Below are positions 7,642-15,438 of a stretch of DNA of 38,233 nucleotides, in pieces. How positions within the stretch are numbered: position 1 is the first letter of the stretch; the number at the start of each line of letters is the position of its first letter. The notes beneath the pieces were generated by a model, which was not told the DNA's origin, made no database searches, and was given only the letters and a program-made list of their open reading frames with translations. The translations under genes and the position numbers were made by a program. Origin of the DNA: M3007 sp044350425 (GTDB lineage Bacteria; Bacteroidota; Bacteroidia; Chitinophagales; Saprospiraceae); NCBI GenBank assembly GCA_044350425.1, contig JBILHS010000052.1:1-38233 (forward strand), given 5' to 3'.

Positions 7642-10317
7642 ATGGGAGACATCCATACGCAAGACGACTGGAAACTCGAACAACAAGAATGGCTTGAAGC
7701 CCTCGAGGAAGTCATTGAAAGTCAAGGAAAAGACCGTTCTGAGGAGCTGTTCCAGGCACTTCGTAAAATGCTGGCTCGACATGGTGCGGCCACCGGCGGA
7801 TCGGCGCTGAATACGCCCTACATGAATACCATCGCGCCGGAAGACCAGCCTGCCTATCCAGGCGATCTGGCCCTTGAAACGCGTATTGAAAATATTCTCC
7901 GTTGGAATGCCCAGGCCATGGTGTTACAGGCACAGGATAAAAACATTGCGCTGGGTGGGCACATTGCTACCTACGCGGCTTGTGCTACCATGCTCGAAGT
8001 ATTATTCAACCACTTTTTGCGCAAACGTTCGGCTGATTACGGCGGCGACCTGTTGATGTTTCAGGGACATGCTTCGCCAGGCGTATATGCCCGGGCGGTC
8101 ATGGAAGGTCGTTTGCCAGAAAAAGCCATCTCCGACTTCCGTCAGGAGACCTTAGGCGGTGTTTCCAGTTACCCACACCCGCGTCGGATGCCAAATTTCT
8201 GGCAGGCGCCTACGGTGAGTATGGGACTTGGTCCGATGACCGCAATTTATCAGGCCCGCTTTGCCAAATACCTTGAAAACCGCGGTTTGAAGCCCGAAAA
8301 CGGGGGTAAATTCTGGCATTTCATTGGGGACGGCGAAATTGATGAGCCGGAGATCTACGGCACCATCGGCATGGCCAGTCGTGAGAACCTGAACAATCTG
8401 GTGTTCGTGGTCCACTGCAATTTGCAGCGCCTGGATGGTCCGGTGCGCGGCAACGGAAAAATCATACAGGAAGTAGAACGACACTTTTTTGGCGCCAGCT
8501 GGGAAGTGATCAAAGTGGTTTGGGCTAGTGAGTGGGACGAGTTGCTGGCCAAAGACGAAGCCGGAGTATTGTTATCTCGTTTTGAAAGCCTGGTCGATGG
8601 GAATTTTCAGGAACTGGCCTCTGCCAACGATGGCGCCCTGACCCGAAAAATGCTCATCGGCAACGATGCATTTAGTGCGCAGATCACAGCATTACTGGCA
8701 GATTACACCGACGATCAACTGAAAAATCTGCGTCGGGGCGGACATGATGCAGCCAAAGTTTTTGCGGCTTATCAGCGGGCCGTGAATTCAGATAAGCCGG
8801 TGGCAATCATTATAAAAACGGTGAAAGGTTACGGCATGGGTAAATCGGCCGAAGGCAAAAACAAGGCCCACCAAACGAAAGACCTCAGCGATGATTTCCG
8901 TGTGGAGATCAAAAACCGCTACCAGATTCCATTGACCGACGATGAAGCTCGTGCTGCCAAATTCTGGTGGCCGGCGGCAGATTCGCCTGAAAAGAAATAC
9001 CTGCTGGAGCGCCGAGAAAAGCTGGGCGGATTTTTGCCTGAACGCTCCGACAAATACACCGAATTTAAAGCGCCTGAACTTGCCGCTTTTGAGAAGCAAT
9101 TGAAAGGAAGCGAGGCCGGAAAAACGGTCTCTACCACGGGTGCCATGGTCGATATCATGGGCCAGCTCATTCGCAACCCGGAGATTGGAAAGTATATTGT
9201 CCCCATCGTACCCGATGAGGCGCAGACCTTTGGCATGGAGCCGATGTTCAATTCGGCACAGATCTGGAACCAAAAAGGACAACTTTATACACCGCTGGAG
9301 ATCGGCATTTCGGTTATCAAGTATAAAGAGTCCAAAACGGGTCAGGTGTTGCAGGAAGGCATCAATGAAGATGGCGCAACTGCCAGTTTCACGGCGGCTG
9401 GTACTGCGTATGCCTTGCATGGCATTCCGACGGTCCCTTTTTATATTTACTATTCCATGTTTGGCTTCCAGCGGGTGGGCGATCTGATCTGGGCTGCTGC
9501 CGACATGATGTGCAAAGGTTTTCTGCTGGGTGCTACAGCTGGTCGCACAACCCTCAATGGAGAAGGATTGCAACACCAGGACGGTCATTCCATTCTCATT
9601 GCTCAGACCGTACCTTCTGTCCTGACCTATGACCCGGCTTTCGCCTTTGAACTTGCGGTGATCGTGCAGGATGGTCTGCGTCGGATGTACGTGGAGAACG
9701 AGTCGAAGATCTACTACCTGACCATTTACAATGAAAATCTTTTGATGCCCGAGATGCCTAAGGGCGTTGAAGAAGGCATCAAGCGCGGTTTGTACCGTTT
9801 TCAAAAATCGAAAACAAAGGGCAGCGCCAAAGCCCACCTCATCGGTTCTGGTGTGATCATCAAACAAGTGATGGAAGCTGCTGAGATCCTTGAAAAAGAA
9901 GGCGTTAGCACCGATATCTGGAGCGCTACTTCCTGGACGGAATTGTATCGCGATGCCGTTTCCTGTGATCGGTGGAATATGTTGCACCCCGGAGAAACGG
10001 AGCGGGTGCCTTTTGTACAACAACAATTGAAAGGGGAAGACGGGGTATTTGTCAGCGCGAATGACTGGGTGAAGCTCACCGCAGGACAACTTGCACCCTG
10101 GATGCCCAAAGATTTCACCACGCTTGGTACGGATGGTTTTGGACTCTCGGAAAGCCGCGAAAATCTGCGCGACTATTTTGAGATCTCTCCAAAGTACATT
10201 GCGTTTGCAGCCGTGCGTTTGCTCCACAAACAAGGCAAGATCACCGAAAAGGCTGTGAAAGAGTTTATGAAAAAATATGGCGTAGAGAGCGAAAAGTTGG
10301 AGCCTATGACGGTATAA
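7642..10317 (+). CDS. aceE: Pyruvate dehydrogenase E1 component, homodimeric type
   Basis: This thiamine-diphosphate enzyme decarboxylates pyruvate and transfers the acetyl group to the lipoyl arm of E2 in the cytoplasmic pyruvate dehydrogenase complex. The 891-residue length matches E. coli AceE (887). Visible signatures are FQGHASPGVYARA (about 140-152), SSYPHPRRMPNFWQAPTVSM (175-194), the ThDP/Mg motif GDGEIDEPE (229-237) followed by NCNLQRLDGPVRGNGKIIQE-like sequence around 259-277, and the second-domain block INEDGATASFTAAGTAY with RTTLNGEGLQHQDGHS. It is encoded 160 bp after lipB, a functional partner. No E2 (aceF) or E3 gene is in the window. A strong hairpin terminator follows the stop codon. 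The call is secure from full-length family motifs. Confidence 0.97.
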   Translation: MGDIHTQDDWKLEQQEWLEALEEVIESQGKDRSEELFQALRKMLARHGAATGGSALNTPYMNTIAPEDQPAYPGDLALETRIENILRWNAQAMVLQAQDKNIALGGHIATYAACATMLEVLFNHFLRKRSADYGGDLLMFQGHASPGVYARAVMEGRLPEKAISDFRQETLGGVSSYPHPRRMPNFWQAPTVSMGLGPMTAIYQARFAKYLENRGLKPENGGKFWHFIGDGEIDEPEIYGTIGMASRENLNNLVFVVHCNLQRLDGPVRGNGKIIQEVERHFFGASWEVIKVVWASEWDELLAKDEAGVLLSRFESLVDGNFQELASANDGALTRKMLIGNDAFSAQITALLADYTDDQLKNLRRGGHDAAKVFAAYQRAVNSDKPVAIIIKTVKGYGMGKSAEGKNKAHQTKDLSDDFRVEIKNRYQIPLTDDEARAAKFWWPAADSPEKKYLLERREKLGGFLPERSDKYTEFKAPELAAFEKQLKGSEAGKTVSTTGAMVDIMGQLIRNPEIGKYIVPIVPDEAQTFGMEPMFNSAQIWNQKGQLYTPLEIGISVIKYKESKTGQVLQEGINEDGATASFTAAGTAYALHGIPTVPFYIYYSMFGFQRVGDLIWAAADMMCKGFLLGATAGRTTLNGEGLQHQDGHSILIAQTVPSVLTYDPAFAFELAVIVQDGLRRMYVENESKIYYLTIYNENLLMPEMPKGVEEGIKRGLYRFQKSKTKGSAKAHLIGSGVIIKQVMEAAEILEKEGVSTDIWSATSWTELYRDAVSCDRWNMLHPGETERVPFVQQQLKGEDGVFVSANDWVKLTAGQLAPWMPKDFTTLGTDGFGLSESRENLRDYFEISPKYIAFAAVRLLHKQGKITEKAVKEFMKKYGVESEKLEPMTV

Positions 10318-10343
10318 TTTTTTGGTTTATTGCGCAATACTAC

Positions 10344-10403
10344 AGGCCCATAAGGCATCCAAATTTTGTTCTAAAAACGGATGACTTGTGGGCCTTTTAA
10401 TTT
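10344..10403 (+). terminator. Rho-independent terminator of aceE
   Basis: AGGCCCATAAGGCATCC (10344-10360) pairs with GGATGACTTGTGGGCCT (10379-10395): 17 positions with two mismatches and an 18-nt loop. TTTAATTT follows directly. It lies 27 nt after the aceE stop. Confidence 0.75.
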
Positions 10404-10416
10404 GAAATTGGTATTA

Positions 10417-10424
10417 TACTTTTG
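10417..10424 (+). promoter_or_regulatory. -7 promoter element TACTTTTG upstream of the broken small gene
   Basis: TACTTTTG fits TAnnTTTG and is 21 nt before the ATG at 10445, just after the aceE terminator. It would start a short-leader transcript covering the small broken gene and perhaps the DUF5723 gene. Confidence 0.45.
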
Positions 10425-10444
10425 CAAATATTACTATAAAATAC

Positions 10445-10774
10445 ATGAAGCAAGCCTTTATTTTATTCTGTTTTGTCCTAATGGTGCTCCCGACCCAAAG
10501 TTAAACCATCGCAAAATTACTTTATGCTGAATACGCATATATCCATGTTTCGAAGGATAATGTAGCGCTGTATAAACGCTTCAGCATGGTCAAGTACAGG
10601 TTTTATTTAGATGAAAAATTCCTCCATTTCGAGTTGGTGGGTGGAAAAGAGGAGCGGGCGTCCTTCCAGAAATTGGCCTCCTATCCGTTGGTCTCTCCGG
10701 AGAACGGTGAAGCAATGATGAAAGACGTGCTTGCCAAAATGATGGTGCCGGCACAGGGAGCCAGAAAGAATTAG
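10445..10774 (+). pseudogene. Small secreted protein gene interrupted by an in-frame TAA
   Basis: ATG 10445 begins a clear signal peptide (MKQAFILFCFVLMVLPTQS) that runs into TAA at 10502-10504. The same frame then continues without a stop for 90 codons (TIAKLLYAEYAYIHVSKDNV onward, ending GARKN before TAG at 10772-10774). Restoring one base (for example CAA instead of TAA, giving PTQSQTIAKLL, a plausible cleavage site) yields one 109-residue exported protein. As read, only a 19-residue peptide or an internal start (ATG 10586, 62 residues, no signal) could be made. I do not recognise the family. A TAnnTTTG element precedes it and the DUF5723 gene starts 86 bp downstream. It may be a recent nonsense mutation, a sequencing error or, less likely, a recoded stop. 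Confidence 0.7.
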
Positions 10775-10860
10775 GGAATTTTTCGCATCTGGTTGGAGGT
10801 TTTGGGCAATTCAACAACGCAATCGTTCGTTTCAGCCCTTATTTTGAATCCACTCACATT

Positions 10861-12357
10861 ATGCGCCAAACACTTCCCTGCTTTCAGGCTTTCCTGCTTT
10901 TCGTACTTTTAACTGGCCCCCAACACCTTTTTGCTCAAGAACAACTCGGCATGCGTCTTGAGCGCTATTCCGGGATTTACAGCGCAGGCATCAACCCTGC
11001 CAATACTGCATTTACGCCCCATAACTGGGAGGTAAGTCTTTTCAACGCGGATCTTTTTGTTGAGAACAGTTACGCATTTCTGCGCAATACCAGTCTGCAA
11101 AACGCGCTGCGCAACACCGACAAAATTGTTTCCCTGGCCGACACTTCGGCTGAAAACCCGCCCGCCCGCGACGCTATCTTTCAGGATTTTGCAGATGAGA
11201 GTCGTAAAATGTACTTTGTAGCACAAACCCGCGTAGCTGGTCCGGCATTCAGTTTCAGATTTGGGGAGAACAACGTCATTGGCCTGACAACTGCTTTTCG
11301 CACCCATGTTTCAGCCTATCGGATCCCGGAAATACTAGCCTACCGCACCGTCTCTGACCTGCCGCGCAATCAGGCGATTAATATCCCTCCTGCAGGAATA
11401 AGCGGCATGGTATGGGGTGAGATCGGGCTACATTATAGCCGTGTAGAAGAAATCGGGGATCTTCAAATGGCCTGGGGTGTTTCCCCCAAACTTTTGCTTG
11501 GGTACGAAGGTTTTTTTACCCGTGCACAATCTAAATTCGACTACACCCAACTCCAGGGTGACACCACCGTCTTTGGGAGTGGAAAATGGGATTATGCCCT
11601 TACCACAGCCAATCTTACGGACGACGCCAATGCGGTCAAGCTTAAAAGACAGGGATCCGGCTTTGGCCTGGACCTGGGCGTTTCCTGGGCCATGCCTTCG
11701 GACGACGAAACCGGCGGTTATGCCTGGCGTGCAGGGGCTTCTTTGATAGATTTGGGGTTTGTGCGCTTTAAAAACACCGCACAGCGACACCACATTGAAT
11801 TTGACACCCTACTCAGTGTAAGCGGAGCACAATTCCCGCAACGGGACAATGTGGACGATATTTTGCAGGATGTAAGCCGCGCATTTCTGGGAGACAGTGC
11901 TGCCTCCCTACAAAAAAATGCATTTGGTATTGGGCTGCCCACAGCGCTATCGGCCCAGTTTGATTTTAGGCTTGCTCCCTTATTTTATGTAAGCGGGGTA
12001 TTGGTCCAACGAATAGCCCTCTCCAAATACAGTGTAAAACGCCCCAGTACAATGGCCGTAGTACCGCGTTTCGAGCATCGTTGGTGCTCCGTTTCGCTGC
12101 CTTTGGTAGTAGATGACTGGCGTACCTTCCGGATGGGCGCTGCCCTTCGACTGGCCTGGTTTTATATTGGTACTGATAATCTTGGCAGCTTTAGGACTAA
12201 GGACAAACTGAGCGGAGTAGACTTTTATGTCGGGCTGAAAATCAATGCTTTTAGTCTGAATTTCGGTAAAAAGGAAAAAGGCTATCATTTGAACCGCGAG
12301 CGTGGAAACCGGAGCAGCGGGCCTAATCGGAGAAAGATTAAGTGTTATAGTTTTTAA
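10861..12357 (+). CDS. DUF5723 family outer-membrane beta-barrel protein
   Basis: The 498-residue protein has an N-terminal signal peptide (about 1-25, ending LFAQ). It then shows the typical start of DUF5723 proteins: GMRLERYSGIYSAGINPANT, followed by WEVSLFNADLFVENSYAFLR. The rest is alternating aromatic/polar strands with many glycines (GIGLPTALSAQFDFRLAPLF, FYVGLKINAFSLNFGKKEKG), as in outer-membrane barrels. DUF5723 members are common in Bacteroidota and their function is not established. The strongly basic C-terminus (NRERGNRSSGPNRRKIKCYSF) is odd for a barrel, which normally ends with an aromatic strand, and may be a low-complexity extension. The gene is convergent with the porin gene. 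Confidence 0.8.
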   Translation: MRQTLPCFQAFLLFVLLTGPQHLFAQEQLGMRLERYSGIYSAGINPANTAFTPHNWEVSLFNADLFVENSYAFLRNTSLQNALRNTDKIVSLADTSAENPPARDAIFQDFADESRKMYFVAQTRVAGPAFSFRFGENNVIGLTTAFRTHVSAYRIPEILAYRTVSDLPRNQAINIPPAGISGMVWGEIGLHYSRVEEIGDLQMAWGVSPKLLLGYEGFFTRAQSKFDYTQLQGDTTVFGSGKWDYALTTANLTDDANAVKLKRQGSGFGLDLGVSWAMPSDDETGGYAWRAGASLIDLGFVRFKNTAQRHHIEFDTLLSVSGAQFPQRDNVDDILQDVSRAFLGDSAASLQKNAFGIGLPTALSAQFDFRLAPLFYVSGVLVQRIALSKYSVKRPSTMAVVPRFEHRWCSVSLPLVVDDWRTFRMGAALRLAWFYIGTDNLGSFRTKDKLSGVDFYVGLKINAFSLNFGKKEKGYHLNRERGNRSSGPNRRKIKCYSF

Positions 12358-12370
12358 TGATTTATTGGGA

Positions 12371-12425
12371 TTGAAGCAGGTAACTGAAATTGATCTGAGT
12401 ATCAAGTCCAGGCAACCTGCTTCAA
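12371..12425. terminator. Hairpin between convergent genes
   Basis: TTGAAGCAGGT (12371-12381) and ACCTGCTTCAA (12415-12425) are perfectly complementary. The loop contains a second small stem, TTGAT/ATCAA. It sits in the 79-bp gap between the convergent DUF5723 and porin genes. There is no strong T run, so termination strength is uncertain. Confidence 0.5.
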
Positions 12426-12436
12426 CCCTGCTAAAC

Positions 12437-13660
12437 CTAATAGTTCGCCTGAAGCTGGATCCGTAGAAAATTACCTTTCTCAGCATAATCGGTTATAAAA
12501 TCTGAATACTTGCGATCACTGATGACATAAGCCATGGTGATTTCGAGATTTTTGATCAGTTGCCACTCCACGCCTAACTCCAGTTCATTCATATTGTAAT
12601 GGCGGGCATCCAGTTCAAGTTTTTTTGCCCCATCATACACCTGATAACGTGCATAAGGGGTGATAAACCCTTTGCCTAGTTTACTTCGGTAGGATGCAGT
12701 AATGAACCCACCTTTCAGTTTTTGAACCCGGATGGAATCTGTTTGTGAATCAAATGTTGGGCTTTCTCCGATGTTATATTCTGCCAGAATCCCAAAAGGT
12801 TGTTGGTAGAGCACAACGGAGGCCGCCAACCGACGCTCCAGATAAGTCAGGTCTTTCACCACCTTCACATCTTTCGAACGCTGGTCCAGGGTATATTTTC
12901 CGGTGTAAGCCTGAATTCCAGGCTCGATGATTTGCTTGCCTATTTTAATGGGGTATGACAGCCGTGCCACAGCATGCAGGTTGTCATTTAACTCTGGTTT
13001 GTTGGCCGCCTGTCCGTTGTAAAGACCAATTGCAAACATTCCATAATCACCGGAGCCTTTTAAGGCATCATTGGTGAGGTCTCTATGGATTTTACGGATT
13101 TTAGCTGGTGAATACAAGAAAAATGCGCCAAAATCCCGCTCATTGGGCGCTGCAGAGTTCAGTGCGTCTGAGCGGTCAAAGGGTAAGCGGTTAGAACTTG
13201 ATTGTAAATTCTCAAATCCAAAAGGCACCTTGCTTTGACCAAAGCGAATGCGAAATTCTTTTTTTGAGTCGAATGCATAATCAAAGTATGCATCGCGTAC
13301 CTGTAAAAAATGTTTACTGGTTGAACTTGCATCTGCAGAGTAGTCAAACTGAATGTAGACGAAAAAGCGATCATGTACATCCCCGCTTAAAACCAGTCGG
13401 GCACGCCGGAATGCAAAGGATTGACCTTTGCCGATACTTTTGTCACATTGTTCGCATTTGAGATCGGGATTGGTTTCCAGCAGACGATTGTAACGAAATT
13501 GCGCATAGCCCCGCAGGCTAAGCTTTTCGTACCATTTTGCAGGGGAGTGAACTGCCGGAGTAATTTTAGGGGAAAGAGAGTCGTGGGCAGTCGTTTGCGC
13601 TCCTGCGCTGTAAAAAGCACAGGTCAGCGCAAACGTCACCGGGAGGAGACGTAGCAACAT
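12437..13660 (-). CDS. Phosphate-selective porin (OprO/OprP family)
   Basis: The 407-residue outer-membrane porin has a signal peptide (about 1-21, ending AGAQ). Family features are LSLRGYAQFRYNRLLETNPD (48-67), FAFRRARLVLSGDVHDRFFV, FRIRFGQSKVPFGFENLQSS, and a C-terminus of aromatic beta-strands ending FLRIQLQANY, typical of outer-membrane barrels. The N-terminal loop holds a CxxC pair (CEQC), perhaps a disulphide or metal site. It lies 124 bp after the Pit transporter gene on the same strand with a hairpin between them, so the two probably work as outer- and inner-membrane steps of phosphate uptake. Substrate choice is inferred from family and context; some members carry other anions. Confidence 0.85.
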   Translation of the reverse strand: MLLRLLPVTFALTCAFYSAGAQTTAHDSLSPKITPAVHSPAKWYEKLSLRGYAQFRYNRLLETNPDLKCEQCDKSIGKGQSFAFRRARLVLSGDVHDRFFVYIQFDYSADASSTSKHFLQVRDAYFDYAFDSKKEFRIRFGQSKVPFGFENLQSSSNRLPFDRSDALNSAAPNERDFGAFFLYSPAKIRKIHRDLTNDALKGSGDYGMFAIGLYNGQAANKPELNDNLHAVARLSYPIKIGKQIIEPGIQAYTGKYTLDQRSKDVKVVKDLTYLERRLAASVVLYQQPFGILAEYNIGESPTFDSQTDSIRVQKLKGGFITASYRSKLGKGFITPYARYQVYDGAKKLELDARHYNMNELELGVEWQLIKNLEITMAYVISDRKYSDFITDYAEKGNFLRIQLQANY

Positions 13661-13737
13661 AGTCAGGTTAGGAACAGACCTTAGTTAAGAAATTGGATAC
13701 AGAAACGCCCTTAGGGGAGCGGTATACTTGGAAAGAT

Positions 13738-13774
13738 GCAGGATTGGCAGGATCTAAGACCCAACCAATCCTGC
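13738..13774 (-). terminator. Hairpin between the Pit and porin genes
   Basis: GCAGGATTGG (13738-13747) and CCAATCCTGC (13765-13774) are perfectly complementary with a 17-nt loop. The stem begins 10 nt downstream of the Pit stop codon. Only a weak ATCTTTCC follows on the minus strand. It could be an attenuator that lowers porin expression relative to Pit, or an mRNA end stabiliser. Confidence 0.5.
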
Positions 13775-13784
13775 AAAATCTGGC

Positions 13785-15173
13785 TTAGGCAAATATGCGA
13801 AACAGGAAAAACAATGCAGCGGCCATGATAAACGTGACCGGCAGGGTAAGCAGCCAGGCAATGGCAATGCTCGTGATCGTTTTGCGCCGAAGGTTAGAAA
13901 CACCTCCTTCTGCGACCATGGTACCAGCCACACCGGAAGAGAGTACGTGTGTAGTACTTACAGGCAACCCGTAATAACTGCTCACACCAATAGTAGCCGC
14001 AGCACAAAGTTCCGCGCTGGCACCCTGGGCATAGGTGAGGTGCGATTTTCCGATTTTTTCACCAATGGTAACCACGATACGTTTCCAGCCCACCATGGTG
14101 CCAAATCCAAGACAAATGGAAATCAACAATACTGCCCAGGTGACCTTAAATTCATAGGTATCTTTCAGGCTTTTTACTTCTGCCTTGGTCACTTTTGCAA
14201 CTTCGTTAGGGAAGTAATCCTCCTTCATGGCAGATTCCATTTTCTTATTGAAACCCTGCAAAGACTTGCGCATCGCCATAACCTGCGCTTTGTCTTTTGA
14301 ATTGAAGGTATCTATTTGAGCGTTCATCTTTTTACAAGCAGATGCCAAAGGAGTGAAGTGAAGACTATCCGAAGGAAGAGCCTGTAAGATGGATGCTTCA
14401 ATTTTCTGTACGCTCGCTTTGGTATCAGCACCCGTAAAATGTGGGGCAAGTGCAAATTGCATTGGCATGAATGCAATGAGCACGACCATCAACAAGCCAA
14501 CTCCCTTTTGTCCGTCATTGTTTCCATGAAAATAGCTCACCAAAGTACAGGTGGTAACCAGAATGGCCCTGATCCACATGGGAGGCGTCTGGTTCTTTTT
14601 TAATTCATCGGCGGATTTATAAATTGCCTTTTGTTTGACCAAGGACCTTAACAGGAACATGAGTCCAATGGCCAATGCAAAGCCGAACAGAGGAGATATT
14701 AGCAAAGACATGCCCACATCTTTTGCTTTATCCCAGTTAGGACCGGAGCCACCATGTACCGTAAAATAGGCAAAACCGCCGCCCAATAGAGCTCCGATCA
14801 TGGTATGCGAACTGGAGCAAGGGATCCCAAAATACCAGGTTCCGAGGTTCCAGATAATCGCAGTGACAAGAATCGCCAGCACCATGGATATATTCTCGTT
14901 GAGTGGTGTGTTGGCCATGTCCGCCAATGGAATTAATTTCATCATTCCAATAGCGACGGCAATACCACCCAGCATAGCGCCCAGAAAATTCCAGAAGCCA
15001 GACCAGATAACTGCGAAAACAGGAGGTAAAGTTTTGGTGTAAATTACGGTTGCAACCGCATTTGCTGTATCGTGGAAACCATTGATGGCTTCAAATGCAC
15101 AAACAGCCAGTAAGCAAACGATCAAAAGGATGGAAGAATTCGTGGACAAGTCCGCGATGAAACCCAGCATCAT
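13785..15173 (-). CDS. pit: Inorganic phosphate transporter, PiT family
   Basis: The 462-residue inner-membrane transporter of the PiT family moves phosphate, usually as a metal-phosphate complex, with cations. The two inverted family signatures are present: N-terminal CAFEAINGFHDTANAVATVI (about 21-40) and C-terminal GASAELCAAATIGVSSYYGL with PVSTTHVLSSGVAGTM. About ten hydrophobic segments can be seen, interrupted by a long hydrophilic central loop (about 245-330, Lys/Asp-rich: GADTKASVQKIEASILQAL to KVTKAEVKSLKDTYEF). A similar loop is found in longer Bacteroidota members. The start ATGATG gives two adjacent Met codons. No PhoU/DUF47 partner gene is adjacent, unlike many Pit loci. A porin follows on the same strand. 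Confidence 0.93.
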   Translation of the reverse strand: MMLGFIADLSTNSSILLIVCLLAVCAFEAINGFHDTANAVATVIYTKTLPPVFAVIWSGFWNFLGAMLGGIAVAIGMMKLIPLADMANTPLNENISMVLAILVTAIIWNLGTWYFGIPCSSSHTMIGALLGGGFAYFTVHGGSGPNWDKAKDVGMSLLISPLFGFALAIGLMFLLRSLVKQKAIYKSADELKKNQTPPMWIRAILVTTCTLVSYFHGNNDGQKGVGLLMVVLIAFMPMQFALAPHFTGADTKASVQKIEASILQALPSDSLHFTPLASACKKMNAQIDTFNSKDKAQVMAMRKSLQGFNKKMESAMKEDYFPNEVAKVTKAEVKSLKDTYEFKVTWAVLLISICLGFGTMVGWKRIVVTIGEKIGKSHLTYAQGASAELCAAATIGVSSYYGLPVSTTHVLSSGVAGTMVAEGGVSNLRRKTITSIAIAWLLTLPVTFIMAAALFFLFRIFA

Positions 15174-15294
15174 AGGATGGAAAGTTTAGTAGTTCGATAA
15201 ATTTTGACTCTGGACAGCAAGACTTTATAATTTACGCTTTTGGCAAAAAATAAAAGCAAACTGCCCAAATAAAGCGAGGTTAGGAAACTCGGAT

Positions 15295-15302
15295 CAAAAG
15301 TA
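15295..15302 (-). promoter_or_regulatory. -7 promoter element (TACTTTTG on minus strand) upstream of pit
   Basis: The plus-strand CAAAAGTA is TACTTTTG on the minus strand, about 120 nt before the Pit start codon, in the gap after the kinase gene. The nearest TTG on the minus strand (15326-15328) is 23 nt away, slightly far. The remaining part of 15174-15364 shows no other feature. Confidence 0.3.
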
Positions 15303-15364
15303 GAACGGACTTATTTGCGTGGGCACAATTCCAATATTAAGTTAGGGTTAAGTTTGTTAACAAT

Positions 15365-15437
15365 CGAATATTTCGGAGGTTTGGATACCTCGGAGGTTTT
15401 GAAAACCTCCGAGGTATCCAAACCTCCGAAATATTCG
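15365..15437. repeat. Perfect 73-nt palindrome (36-bp arms) after the kinase gene
   Basis: The left arm 15365-15400 and right arm 15402-15437 are exact reverse complements around a single G at 15401. The arms begin CGAATATTTCGGAGG and contain ACCTCGGAGGT, a short hairpin core. The element ends 1 nt before the stop codon of the histidine kinase. It could fold into a very stable RNA hairpin acting as a terminator or 3'-end stabiliser. Its architecture recalls the larger nested palindromes at 25.5 and 37.1 kb. Confidence 0.9.
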
Positions 15438-15438
15438 C

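Noticed and set aside
8788..10233. Long 481-codon open frame on the minus strand inside aceE
   Set aside because: It is the antisense shadow of a strongly conserved gene; its sequence is His/Arg/Phe-rich and unlike a real protein.
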